The notes under the pieces were generated by a model that searched no databases, was not told the origin of the DNA, and saw only the letters and a program-made list of their open reading frames with translations. A stretch of 64,000 nt of DNA from Steromphala cineraria. Taxonomy: Eukaryota > Mollusca > Gastropoda > Trochida > Trochidae. The position numbers were made by a program, and so were the translations under genes. Within the stretch, counting starts at the first letter, position 1. The number at the start of each line of letters is the position of its first letter. The stretch lies in assembly GCA_916613615.1 (NCBI GenBank), contig OU744731.1:15816726-15880725 (forward strand), in the 5' to 3' direction. Shown here one piece after another: positions 35,182 to 45,350 of the stretch.

Positions 35182-37880
35182 TTATGATATTGATTTAATT
35201 TGTGTATGTTTCTTTTTTTATATTGTATGCATATTGAAAACACATTTATAACTGTATATTTGGAAGAAATGATATTGACATTGAATAATTACAATATTCT
35301 CTTATCCTGGAACTAAATGATAAGTAAATTAGTGATTTATTTACGGTTAAAAATTATGGTGGTCAATGACACCGACATATATCTTTTGTTTATTCCTGCT
35401 CGTCAACTGCAGCCAGGGAGGTGGAACGAGATTGCAGTGATTGTTTGAACCAGACCTTGTAAGTACTATAAACATAATTGATGTTACGTTATGTTAATTG
35501 ATATGACCGATCATTTCCTGTTCTGAGGACAGCTGTGCTTTATTGTGGCTGACTGATTGATTATAACCTATTAGATAACACATGTTATTTAGAACTGCCG
35601 GTCTTTGCATGCATGAGAGGACTTCTAGACTGATAAAGGAATTCAGCACCGGATAGCCCAATATATTGTGTATTTCAAAGCTCCAAATAAGCTTTTGCCT
35701 ATGTGGGTATATTACCCGAATTTTAAATGATCTTTTTATAGCAAGGCCACCAATTATCTAAACATAATAGCTGACGAAAAAAACTTTACTTTTGCTCTGA
35801 TTGACAAAGAAACAGCAGAACATTCGAGGTTTCAAACACGATAAAAATAAGGGGGTGTTTTATTCACTAAGATCCCCTGTCACATATAAAAATTAATCTT
35901 AAAAAGCATACGAAAATGACTGATGGAGTTCAGGATGGGAAAGTTTGTTTTTGTTCTTGAATCACCGTTAGCAAAATTAATAAATTATGATTATCATTTG
36001 TCTACTAATAGCCTAGCTTTGTAAATATAGAAAGGCAAGTTTTACAAACATTCTAGAGTCATTATTCTGAAAACAAAGACGAAAATCCTAGGCTAAACGG
36101 TAACGGTAAAGTTTTGATCATCAAGTAGCCTTCAAACTCCCCACACAACTGGCAACCAATAGGTCAGTGTTTCATACGAGTGGCAAATTTCCGTTTTTAA
36201 TTTTGTATCAGTGTCTTCAAAATTGAGATTTTCTCGTAGCCATTTCGATTGGTGTAATTGGAAGGATACGCAAACTGATTGTGTTGTATTGGGTAAATAT
36301 GCACTGTTATTTGTGAGTAGCGTAAACAGCGATATTTAGTGCTTTTCTATACGCAGACAATTATTTTTCTTGCGTAGTTTGACTTTTAGTTTTCCTTTGC
36401 GTATAATTCGCAAATACGCAGCTTATATGGAGCTCTGCAGTATTTATTATGTTCGAAATGAATCCATTGTTAATCTTCTTTTCCATCATTTTGCTAATAA
36501 ATGACAAGTTACTTAAAACATCTACATTGTTCAAATATTTGAGTATCGGGAATATGTATAGCAAATATTGAAATGTTAGTAAATTGCTAATAGCCTTATT
36601 TTGATCTTGGTCGTAAAGCGATGTATGCATTGTATTGTCAATTTGGCATCAGGACAAGTCCCTTTTCATTATGCACTCAAATGAATTCTTTCATATTTAG
36701 GGCCACCATTGGGGAGTCAGTTGACATTGCTGCTACAGAATGACGACCCTCTCATATTATCAACCAATCTCGACTCGCGCGGGGGAAATCCCCCACTGAG
36801 AGATCAAATTACAAATTACAAATCGAAAGGCATTTGGAGCCAAGATTGTCCGAGGAAACTGGTAGTCTTTGAGAAGGCAATTGATGTTCGATTGCTACCT
36901 TTGAAGACGATGATGTCCAAATTGGCTGATTTAAACCATTATCTGGTGCTCGGTGCTCCGGCACAATTAGCAACGTGAATCTCAAAGATGATCTTGTCGG
37001 CACCATGCTGCCAAAACGTTTCATTTCTTTATATTTGACATCCTGTTTCTGAAATGTCACCATGACATAAAGTTGTACTTTCCTTCATTTATAGTTTTCA
37101 AAGAGTTTTCCTTTTTCTATTTTTATCATCAAATTTTGCATTTACATGTAGTTCCATTTTGTTGTTCAATTTGAAATTATACCGAAGTTCACATTGCTGA
37201 TGGTTGCATCTTATCAAATTATGAACAATACATGATACATGAACAGAATATCGTATTCGTGCTGTTTGACACTCGTGCCATAAAACTAGTATACCCCTCG
37301 CTCTTGCTCGGGAACTACTTATATTTATGCAGTCTTTTTTTAAACATAGTCATGGACACTCATATAATATCCTTTATAAATAAATTAATATATTCTGGTT
37401 GGAACTTAAGATTACAAAATAACCAATCCAGTTGCATTGTAAGTGATATGAAACAAGCCCGATGGCACTGAAAATAATATTGTAACCAGATCATAGGTTC
37501 TGAAGATATGAATACTAGCCCGCTAGTACTTTTCACATTCATATTTCACTTAGTAACAAGAAGATACTATTAAGGTCAACTCAATGCTGACAGACACAAA
37601 ACTGAAACTATCTTGGTCAAGGAAACCAAGTGCATCTGTCCTCAAATATTATAAGGTATTGTGTCAAAGGTTTAGATGTCAAAAAAGATATTTCATCTTG
37701 CGCAGTCATTTAGATACAATCGTTCTACCTAGTAGTTTAGATAACTGCTAGCATGGTGACAAATAATTTTAAATATAACTAACATGTATCATATTTCTTA
37801 TACTTTAACATAGGTATATTCTAATCAATAATGATAATATATCGTCCTCCAAAAATGAAAGCAATGTTGTTGTTTTTAAA
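35182..37880. other. Non-coding stretch; both-strand open frames at 36.7-37.1 kb
   Basis: The only region of note is 36700-37065, where an 89-codon plus frame (36709-36978) and an 84-codon minus frame (36809-37063) overlap. The plus frame follows an acceptor-like CATATTTAG and contains NPPLRDQITN and KLVVFEKAIDVRLL. I do not recognise either product. It may be a decayed gene or retrotransposon fragment. The rest shows nothing supportable. Confidence 0.45.
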
Positions 37881-38705
37881 TAGAGCCATTGGCTCTGTAG
37901 CTCATCAGGCTTTATATTTAATTTTGCTTTAGGGTGTGGCCAACGTGGTTCCCCCTACCTAAGGGCCACAGGGTAATTTCGTTACATGAACCATTTCGTT
38001 AGAATCCCCATTACCTAAGGATTCTCAATGTAACGTTTCATCATTCTATTCCTTGTAAATGGAGAAAATTATGAAAACAGATTTTAGTAGGGCCACTGGG
38101 TTTCAAAGGTTACCAAAGCTATAAATTTTAATCCTCACTCATCAAGTAGTCTGTACAAAATATTTCAGCTTTCTATATATTTTGGTTCTAGAAGACGAAA
38201 ATAGGTTTTAAGGGCTTGGTTCCTTTCGCCCTTATGAGTGGTCACAGGGTCAAGAAATCTATAAATCATAATCCTCACTAGTGAAGGTGTCTGTTCACAA
38301 GATTTCAGCTTTCTACGTCTTTAAGTTCTGGAGAGGAGACGAATATAGGTTTTCAGGGCTTGGCCCCTGTGGCCCTTATGAGGGATCACAGGGTCATAAA
38401 ATTTACAAATTATAATCGTCAAGTAGTCTGTATCTACACAAGATTCCAGTTTTCTACACCGTTTCGTTCTGAAGAAGAAGACGAAAATAGGTTTTAAAGG
38501 CGTGGCCCTCTTGGCCCGTTATAGGGGACACAGGGCCACCAAAGCTACAATTTATACTCCTCACTAGTCAAAGATTCTTTACACAAGATTTCAGCGTTCT
38601 ACACCTTTAGGTTCTGGAGAAGAAGTCGAAAATGCACACAGTGTAGAAACGGACGAATGGACACCATGCCATGCCATTAGTCCATTCAGGCCTGATAAAG
38701 AAAAA
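37881..38705 (+). mobile_element. GGAC-tailed element, diverged multi-unit copy
   Basis: The left end TAGAGCCATTGGCTCTGTAG is intact. About four degraded units follow (AGGGCTTGG or GGCGTGGCC starts, TTTCAGCTTTCTA, TTCTGGAGAAGAAG), then ACGGACGAATGGACACCATG, CCATGCCATTAG and the right end CAGGCCTGATAAAG. The GGAC array has shrunk. It is the same family as 6626, 16246 and 17701. Confidence 0.75.
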
Positions 38706-38718
38706 CTAAATATATGTT

Positions 38719-38790
38719 ACATTTTCGCCACTAATGGATGAATATTGCCAAAGCGGTGTAAAACAATAACTTACTATCACATATTTTCTC
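38719..38790 (+). repeat. Short dispersed repeat (AAGCGGCGTAAAACA type), copy 1
   Basis: CACTAATGGATGAATATTGC followed by CAAAGCGGTGTAAAACAATA recurs at 46735-46800 as ATAATGGATGAAATATTGCC and TAAGCGGCGCAAAACAATT. From memory, such AGCGGCGTAAAACA phrases are frequent in bivalve short repeats; that link is a recollection and is unverified. Confidence 0.5.
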
Positions 38791-38812
38791 GGGTATTTGT
38801 CTTAACCGTAGT

Positions 38813-38935
38813 TTGTTCAATAGTTGTGCTTATTCTGAACACGACATTAACAACCCTCTGTTGTTCAATCGTTGTGGATACTCTGAACGCGGCATGTTGT
38901 TCAATAAGTCGCATTGTTTCAACCAATTACTTATA
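38813..38935 (+). repeat. Short tandem repeat, three TTGTTCAAT units
   Basis: TTGTTCAAT(A/C)GTTGTG with a following TTCTGAAC or CTCTGAAC recurs at 38813 and 38861, and the TTGTTCAAT start again at 38897, so unit length is 48 then 36 bp. Overlapping short frames on both strands here are by-products. Confidence 0.6.
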
Positions 38936-39589
38936 ACACCGTTGAGAAGACAAGAAACCTGTCGCAATCTTAAGACAATATCTGATGCGGATAAGATGAG
39001 AAGGGCATATGTGTTCATCACTTGGGGATTTCGAAAGATCTAAACAAAATGTACTACGTTTATCAGCGTCGGAACAAGGACAAAAGAAAACCTGTTTGTA
39101 AAAAGAACGGCTCTTTGGGTGATAACATCAGGACAAAGAGAGATTATGTTTTAGATCAAATGATAGAAATTGTATTAAAAAAATGACCTTAATTGAATGA
39201 AAATGAAACCATTATGGTCTTAGGCTTGGCCGTTGGTGCATGTTCATATGGTATAAAATGACAGCATTTACATCTTCACAAAAAGGCAAATTACCATGTT
39301 ACTGATTTTTAAAAAGGGAAATACTTATCCACCCAGTTTAAAGAATGTTTGACGTAATTCATGTTCTAGGGATAAAATGATATATTATTTAGAGGTTGTT
39401 GACTTCATTTCAGACATTTGCAACATCACCTTCATTGTAATAAAAGTAGCCTGTTGCTTTGTCAATGTCTCAGTGATTCATACCAATATTAGCAAAGGAC
39501 GTATATCAATAAGAAAATTCAATTTTGTCATTCAATAAACACATCAGAGATTGTATTATACTTTAACTGAGTAGAGATTTTCAAGATGG
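38936..39589. other. AT-rich gap, nothing recognised
   Basis: No feature supported. Confidence 0.55.
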
Positions 39590-39680
39590 ATAAAATACCT
39601 TGTTACCATGGATACTGACAAACAAACCGATTTTCATGTGTATTGACTGCAGCCCTGGCATCCATATAGGCCTACCTCAT
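39590..39680 (+). repeat. Diverged block C copy
   Basis: GTTACCATGGATAC, followed by GACAAACAAACCGATTTTCA and TGTGTATTG, corresponds to the GTTGCCATGGAAAC, CTTACAAAACATAATCC and GATGTGCAC arrangement of copy 3. One mismatch to the X-box consensus. Confidence 0.4.
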
Positions 39681-40001
39681 ATTAGTTATTGACTCAGGGA
39701 ACTTCCCGTAAGAAGTACGTGAATGTTTGGATGAAAATCCAAGCCACTGGCAATTATAAATGACCCTCACACAGTAATTAGGATATATTGATGTATTAAC
39801 AAGGACAACTAATCAGACCTAACAAACTAAGAGTCTTGAGGAAAGCAGTAATTTCCAAACGTTCTATTTAACATTCAAATATCTTTCCGAACACTTCGTA
39901 TCAATGAAAATCAGTAAAAGAATCCTGCTCTAATCAGTTGCATGTGTGTGGTTAATTTTCTCAGCCTGAAGATTACGCTTATTCTGTGAAATGTTCTTTG
40001 C

Positions 40002-40428
40002 AACGAGCCAATGTTGCTTTAAAAAAATTCTATATAACTTTCATCTTAATAATCATGTCTTATTCATTGACACAAAGATGATATATCAACCATAAATATA
40101 ATATTTCTTACAAATTGTGCACAGTATGTAAAACATTATACATAATTCTCTTTCAATAACGAAGGTTCCTTGTAAAGGGATTGATTTTCATTGATCTCTA
40201 TAAAGGATAACGAGCCAATGTTGCTTTAAAAGACAAAAAAGGTTCTATATAACTTTCATCTTAATAATCATGTTTTATTCATTGACACAAAGATGAAATA
40301 TCAACTATGAAAATTCCAATATCCCTTATACAGATTGTGTAGTATGTAAAACAGTATATGTAATTCTCTTTCAATAACGAAGGTTCCTTGTAAAGGGATT
40401 GATTTTCATTGATCTCTATAAAGGATAA
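40002..40428 (+). repeat. 207-220-bp tandem duplication
   Basis: Two units begin AACGAGCCAATGTTGCTTTA (40002 and 40209) and end TTGATCTCTATAAAGGATA. The right halves are almost identical, and the left halves differ by small indels and substitutions. It is older than the 124-bp duplication at 20.6 kb. Confidence 0.9.
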
Positions 40429-40594
40429 CTATCGTTCCCCGACCTTCACGTTCGCCCATCGATCACACAGTACGCCGACACATGTCAACTGCCGAGATCT
40501 GAGATCAGGCAAGTCTTCTGACAGATAGACAGTCGTCGATACGTGTGTTTGATCTTACTTGTAACAGCATCCTGTTGGAGTTTAGGATATAGAG

Positions 40595-40957
40595 GATACT
40601 AAACTCCCTTTCATTTAATACTATTTTTATTAAACGAGTTATTGATTGTGTATAAAACGAGCGAAAGCGAGTTTGATACCAAATCCTTCACGAGTTTAAA
40701 AAGAATAGTATTTAATGGAAGGGAGTTTAGTATTCTATTTATTACTTGCCATCAAAATCAAGCAAAACCGGCGACATTTTGCTGAAACGAACATTTCCGC
40801 AACTCGCAGCCATTGTGACGGCACGCTTCCACAATGACGTCACAACCACACATTGACGTCACAACTACTGTGACGTCATACTTGCACTGTGGTATTACAC
40901 TAGTTTAATATTACCGTATAAATATTACACTGCGGTATCTTACACGGGCGAGTAATA
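40595..40957 (+). mobile_element. Hairpin-bearing miniature element with three TGACGTCA sites
   Basis: The left arm (40595-40640, GATACTAAACTCCCTTTCAT onward) pairs with the right arm (about 40689-40735, ending GGGAGTTTAGTATTC) around a loop with CGAGCGAAAGCGAG. The right half contains three TGACGTCA palindromes, ACTAGTTTAATATTACC and the end ACACGGGCGAGTAATAAA. An inverted fragment lies at 21074-21210. It directly abuts the next hairpin element in head-to-tail order. No coding capacity. Confidence 0.75.
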
Positions 40958-40965
40958 AATAGAGA

Positions 40966-41295
40966 TTATTACCCGAGGAAGTGTGTCATATGACTTTTAC
41001 GAAACGAGTGAGAATTTTTGTATTACCCGAGCGAGAGCGAGGGTTATACACAAATTTGCACGAGTTTCGTAAAAGTCTTATGACACACTTCCGAGGGTAA
41101 TAATTTCTTTATTACCGATTTTATTCAATTTAACCATCTTAGAAATATCCAAGAAACGGGCCGCTTCCCTTGCGACGGCCGGCTACGGTGACGTCACGAA
41201 CAATGGTGTTATGACGTCACAGGCAAAAGTGATATGTGCACTAGTGCTCATATTGAAAATACGTCACCACTTATTTCCAACCATATGGGTAATAA
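40966..41295 (+). mobile_element. Hairpin-bearing miniature element (330 bp), copy 2
   Basis: It matches 8680-9050 from TTATTACCCGAGGAAGTGTG to CATATGGGTAATAA, including the hairpin, the AAGAAACGGGCCGCTTCCCT phrase and two TGACGTCA sites. It lacks about 40 bp present in copy 1 around 8940-8980. Inserted or retained immediately after the related element ending at 40957. Confidence 0.8.
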
Positions 41296-42801
41296 GTGGT
41301 TTTACTCAACTGACCAATGGCTTGATAAAGTTCACGTGGTTTTATTTTCACAAGATATTCATGTACCCTTAATAGTCTCATTATCCTTACGTGTATTTAA
41401 AGATATTGAAATATTGACATGATTCTTGTAGTGTTAACAAAGATCTAAACTTCAATGATCGTAACGAACGCATTTCATACGATCATGAAATTGGTAATAA
41501 GTGCTCCTATATCCTATTAAATTTAATTGAAAGACAGGAGCTTGTTAATAAGTATTGCAGCTAGTAATTGTTGAATCCTTAAATAAAATGGAATTCAAAA
41601 ACAACTAACTCTTAACACAAAAAGCGACATAAGAATTGCAATGTTACAAATTTAAAAATCTTTTTTCTTACAAAATGTCATAGGTAACCATTTCGTATGC
41701 ATTACTGTACAAGAATCAATATTCTCGACGCTGGTTATCTTGCTGGCAGAACCGTAATTGGCGAAAAACATAGGTTTTATATATAGCAAATATTCGATTC
41801 AGTTAAACAATGTAAATACTGAGTTACGATTTGTCATTTTCTTAACAGAATGAATTTCGAAAAGTGAATATACATATTCCAACACCAATGATTAAGTCCC
41901 AGTAGATGTTCACAATGAAATAACCACTGATAAAAAACAATCTGAAATTAAATTGGATATTTCGTTTCTTACAAAATGTCATTCATGATGTTCCATTTCA
42001 ATTATTTATCGACAGGAAATCAATTATTGTAACACACGGTAATTCATGCCTTTACCAACTCTTTGAAGGTTGATTTCATTCTTCAGTAAGACGCCATAAA
42101 ATCTTTTACTGTCTCAAAGATTTCATTCTGATTGATCACATAAACGATATAATGTTGTTATTGCACATGTTCAGCACTCTCCCGCTCCTGCCAGCCTATG
42201 CGTTATCCTGTCTGAAAGCCTGTAGTGGTTGGCTGCTAATTCCATTATTGACAGCAAGGAAGATAGAGGAGGGGCGATAATTCATTCAACGCAAGATTTT
42301 GCTTACGTCAGCAGTTCAAATTCGATTAACATTGTTGAATTTGATTACTTTGGAACATTTTATCATTCCAAATATGATGTTCACTCTGGTCAAACTATAG
42401 AATATTTTCTTTGACGTTTAGTTGGTCTGCTGTTTATTATCTTCATTATCATTTATGAATTATACAAGTTGTACCGAACTGTTGAACGAATAAGATATTT
42501 TAGGTCTAAGACGTATATATGAAATTAATGCAACAATGATGATTGGGATATGACTAAGCAAGATTTCATCATTTAGTGTCATTTCTATTTTAGAACAAAA
42601 GGAAAAGATCTTTTCAACTGTAACAGGTAGGGTTATGAGTTGAAATGATTTATGATTTAATTAAAAAAACAAATGCACGGTAATTAAGGTCGCAACAGAA
42701 AAGAAGATATCAATATCAGCTTTATGTATGATATATCTATAAAAAGTATAGTGTGCGTTTGACTCATCCAGCAGACAAAGTGAGAGAAAATCTTTACACA
42801 A
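41296..42801 (+). other. Non-coding stretch including block H, copy 2
   Basis: Block H copy 2 is at 41960-42090 (AAAATGTCATTCATGATGTT; GTAATTCATGCC). Otherwise nothing recognised. The 61-codon frame at 42229-42414 has no motif. Confidence 0.5.
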
Positions 42802-44122
42802 CTAGATTAGCGTTTGCGGGATACCGCAAAAGCAGAGCAGCCCCGGAACTTTGGGTTTCGCCTTACCCTGTTCCGCCTTTTACAGGCCTCACCAAATTGG
42901 GAATTTTCTCGTGACCTTGACCTTTGACACTCAAGGTCACACAATCAATGAACACATTTCATTGAGTATAACATTATTGTAATGAAATAAAGTGTTAAAA
43001 ATTAAATAAATCCATTTTCTCCATATATGTTGACCTTGCTGTGACCTTGACCTTCGACAGTTAGACTAACTTAGTACCCAAAACTTTTTGAAAATGTTGT
43101 ACTTCTCAAGAGATAATATATACAAAATCTAAACTTCATAGCACAAAAACTTTTCAAGTTATTGTTTTACAAGGAATTGCATTACCTCATATCTCATGAC
43201 CTTGACCATTGACCTTCAAGGTCACACAATAATTGAACACTTTTTATTGAGTATAACAATCATGTATTAATTAAAAGTGATCATAGTTGAAATTAATCAT
43301 TTTCGCTAAACCATGCTTAAGTCATGACCTTGCTGTGACCTTGACCTTTGACAGATTGTAACCGAAACCTTTTCAATTTTTTTACTTTTCCAAGGATGAT
43401 ATATACCAAGTTAGAGCTTCATAGCACAAAAACTTTTCAAGCAACCGTGTTTACAAAGAATTTTGTGGTGATTTTATAACTCGTGACCTTGACCTTTGAA
43501 CTTGAAAGTGAACATGTCATAATGATTCCCTGGAAGTATTAACATTTAGACATGTTCATGAGTTCTGAAAAGCTAAATGGGATAAAGTTATACCCCAATT
43601 AAGTGCATTTTGTAATAACTCATATCTCATGACCTTGACCTTTGACCTTCAAGGTCACACAATCATTGAACACTTTTTATTGAGCATAACAATCATGTAT
43701 TGATTAAAAGTGTTCATAGTTAAAATAAAGCATTTTCGCTCAAACATGATTACGTCATGACCTTGCTGTGACCTTGACCTTTGACGGATTGTAGCCAAAA
43801 CCTTTTCAAAATTTTTTACTTTTCCAAGGATGATATATACCAAGTTAGAGCTTCATAGCACAAAAACTTTTCAAGTTATCGCGTTTACAAGGAATTCTTA
43901 GAGTGAATACATAGCTCGTGACCTTGACCTTTGACCTTGAAAGTGAACGTGTCAAAATCGTTCCCCCGAGGTATGAGTAGTAAGGTTTGAATAAGAGTTC
44001 TGGAAAGCTTAGGGGGAAAAAGTTATAGCTAGTAGTACGACTGCGGCGGCGGCGGCGGCGGCGGCGATGGAAACTTCACAAAAACTGATAGCAGCCCCGT
44101 CTTTAGACGGGGCTGCTAATTA
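42802..44122 (+). mobile_element. 1.3-kb hairpin-bounded element rich in TCAAGGTCA sites, copy 2
   Basis: It is near-identical throughout to 27174-28488: the same left hairpin (TTTGCGG-GATA-CCGCAAA), the same TGACCTTGACCTTTGACC units, a longer (GCG)n tract near 44043-44066 and the same right hairpin AGCAGCCCCGTC-TTTA-GACGGGGCTGCT at 44090-44117. Flanking DNA differs from copy 1 on both sides, which fixes the borders to within a few bases. High identity means recent mobility or gene conversion. Confidence 0.85.
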
Positions 44123-45264
44123 TTGCTATAACATTTAAGGACAAAAATGCACAATGTGCAAGTTCTATCACACTTTCACTCACTCCGCAAAGAAAAAACA
44201 AATGCAGCGTATATACAATTGCAAAATCATTATTTGCCGCAAAACAAAACACACAAAAATAAGAACATGACCAAGGAATTATTCAGATACAGATTTCTGA
44301 AATCTCGAACTTTTATCCTGAGTTGACACAAAAAATAATTGGGTATAAGATACAGATTAGAACTGACGTAAATCGTTTGTATTCATGTATATTATGCATC
44401 TTGATCCACAGGGAACGCTTGTGTAACTGTGCGCACGCTATATATGATTATTGTAGATGATATACATGTATGCATCTTTGCAAACATATTGCATAGCTGA
44501 GTAGGAAATATCGCAGACGCCATTCAGTTAATATATCTTCGTCACGCCGTTGACACACATTTTTTTAAATATTTCTTTCATGGTTATTAGATTACTGCAT
44601 AACTGGTTAACCGTTTTTCATAGCGCATATGTAAACGGCCATAATGCCAAGAATGTTATGGTACCATCTAACATATCGAACAAATTATCTGGTACAATAC
44701 GAAATGCAATTCCATATACAAATGCATTTGACCTGAACAAACAGATGCACATAATCGACTCCCTAACAAATACATTTACATTACATTTACTGTTGTGAAT
44801 AACAAATCTGTATGGTCATCTTTCTCAAGGGAATTACAATATCACCGAGGTTAATGAGAAAATCCATATATTCATTACCTTCAAGGTTATTAATGTGTCG
44901 CTGAGGCTAACTAGAAAATCTGTATGTCACTTTCTTCTATGGGATTGTTGTCACAGTTAAGTTTACTAAACATAATGAGCACAAGAGCATATTCGACTAT
45001 AGAATTTTTGCAAACATTTTGCACATTGAAAGAAATTGGAATTCAAATCAATAGACAAAGTTTTAATGCAGTTAATAACCAAATTTTGGTTTGATGTATC
45101 TTCACAGTCATCGATTGATAATGCAATTTATTATATGAATAGAGGTGCAATGAAAAAAGAAACCAATATGGAACTATTTCATGGAATTAAATAGGATATA
45201 GATAAATCCGACGCTGTTACATGCTTTTATTACATGATCAGCGATGAAATACTGGGTTTTAGCA
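44123..45264. other. AT-rich stretch with a short repeated phrase
   Basis: The phrase TCACCGAGGTTAATGAGAAA with ATCCATAT (about 44842) recurs as TCGCTGAGGCTAACTAGAAA with ATCTGTAT (about 44898) and loosely at 46178. The 82-codon frame at 44550-44798 has no known domain. Nothing else recognised. Confidence 0.5.
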
Positions 45265-45317
45265 GTGAAATAAACTGTCTATCAGGCAACAGTGACGATA
45301 TATTATATTTTCACTGT

Positions 45318-45350
45318 GACCAGTGACGATATAATATATCGTCACTGGTC
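45318..45350. repeat. 33-bp near-perfect palindrome
   Basis: GACCAGTGACGATAT, a 3-bp centre AAT, then ATATCGTCACTGGTC: 15-bp perfect arms. A second, partly matching CAGTGACGATATATTATA lies just upstream at about 45289. It can form a cruciform or hairpin. It may be the end of a small element, but borders are unclear. Confidence 0.8.
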
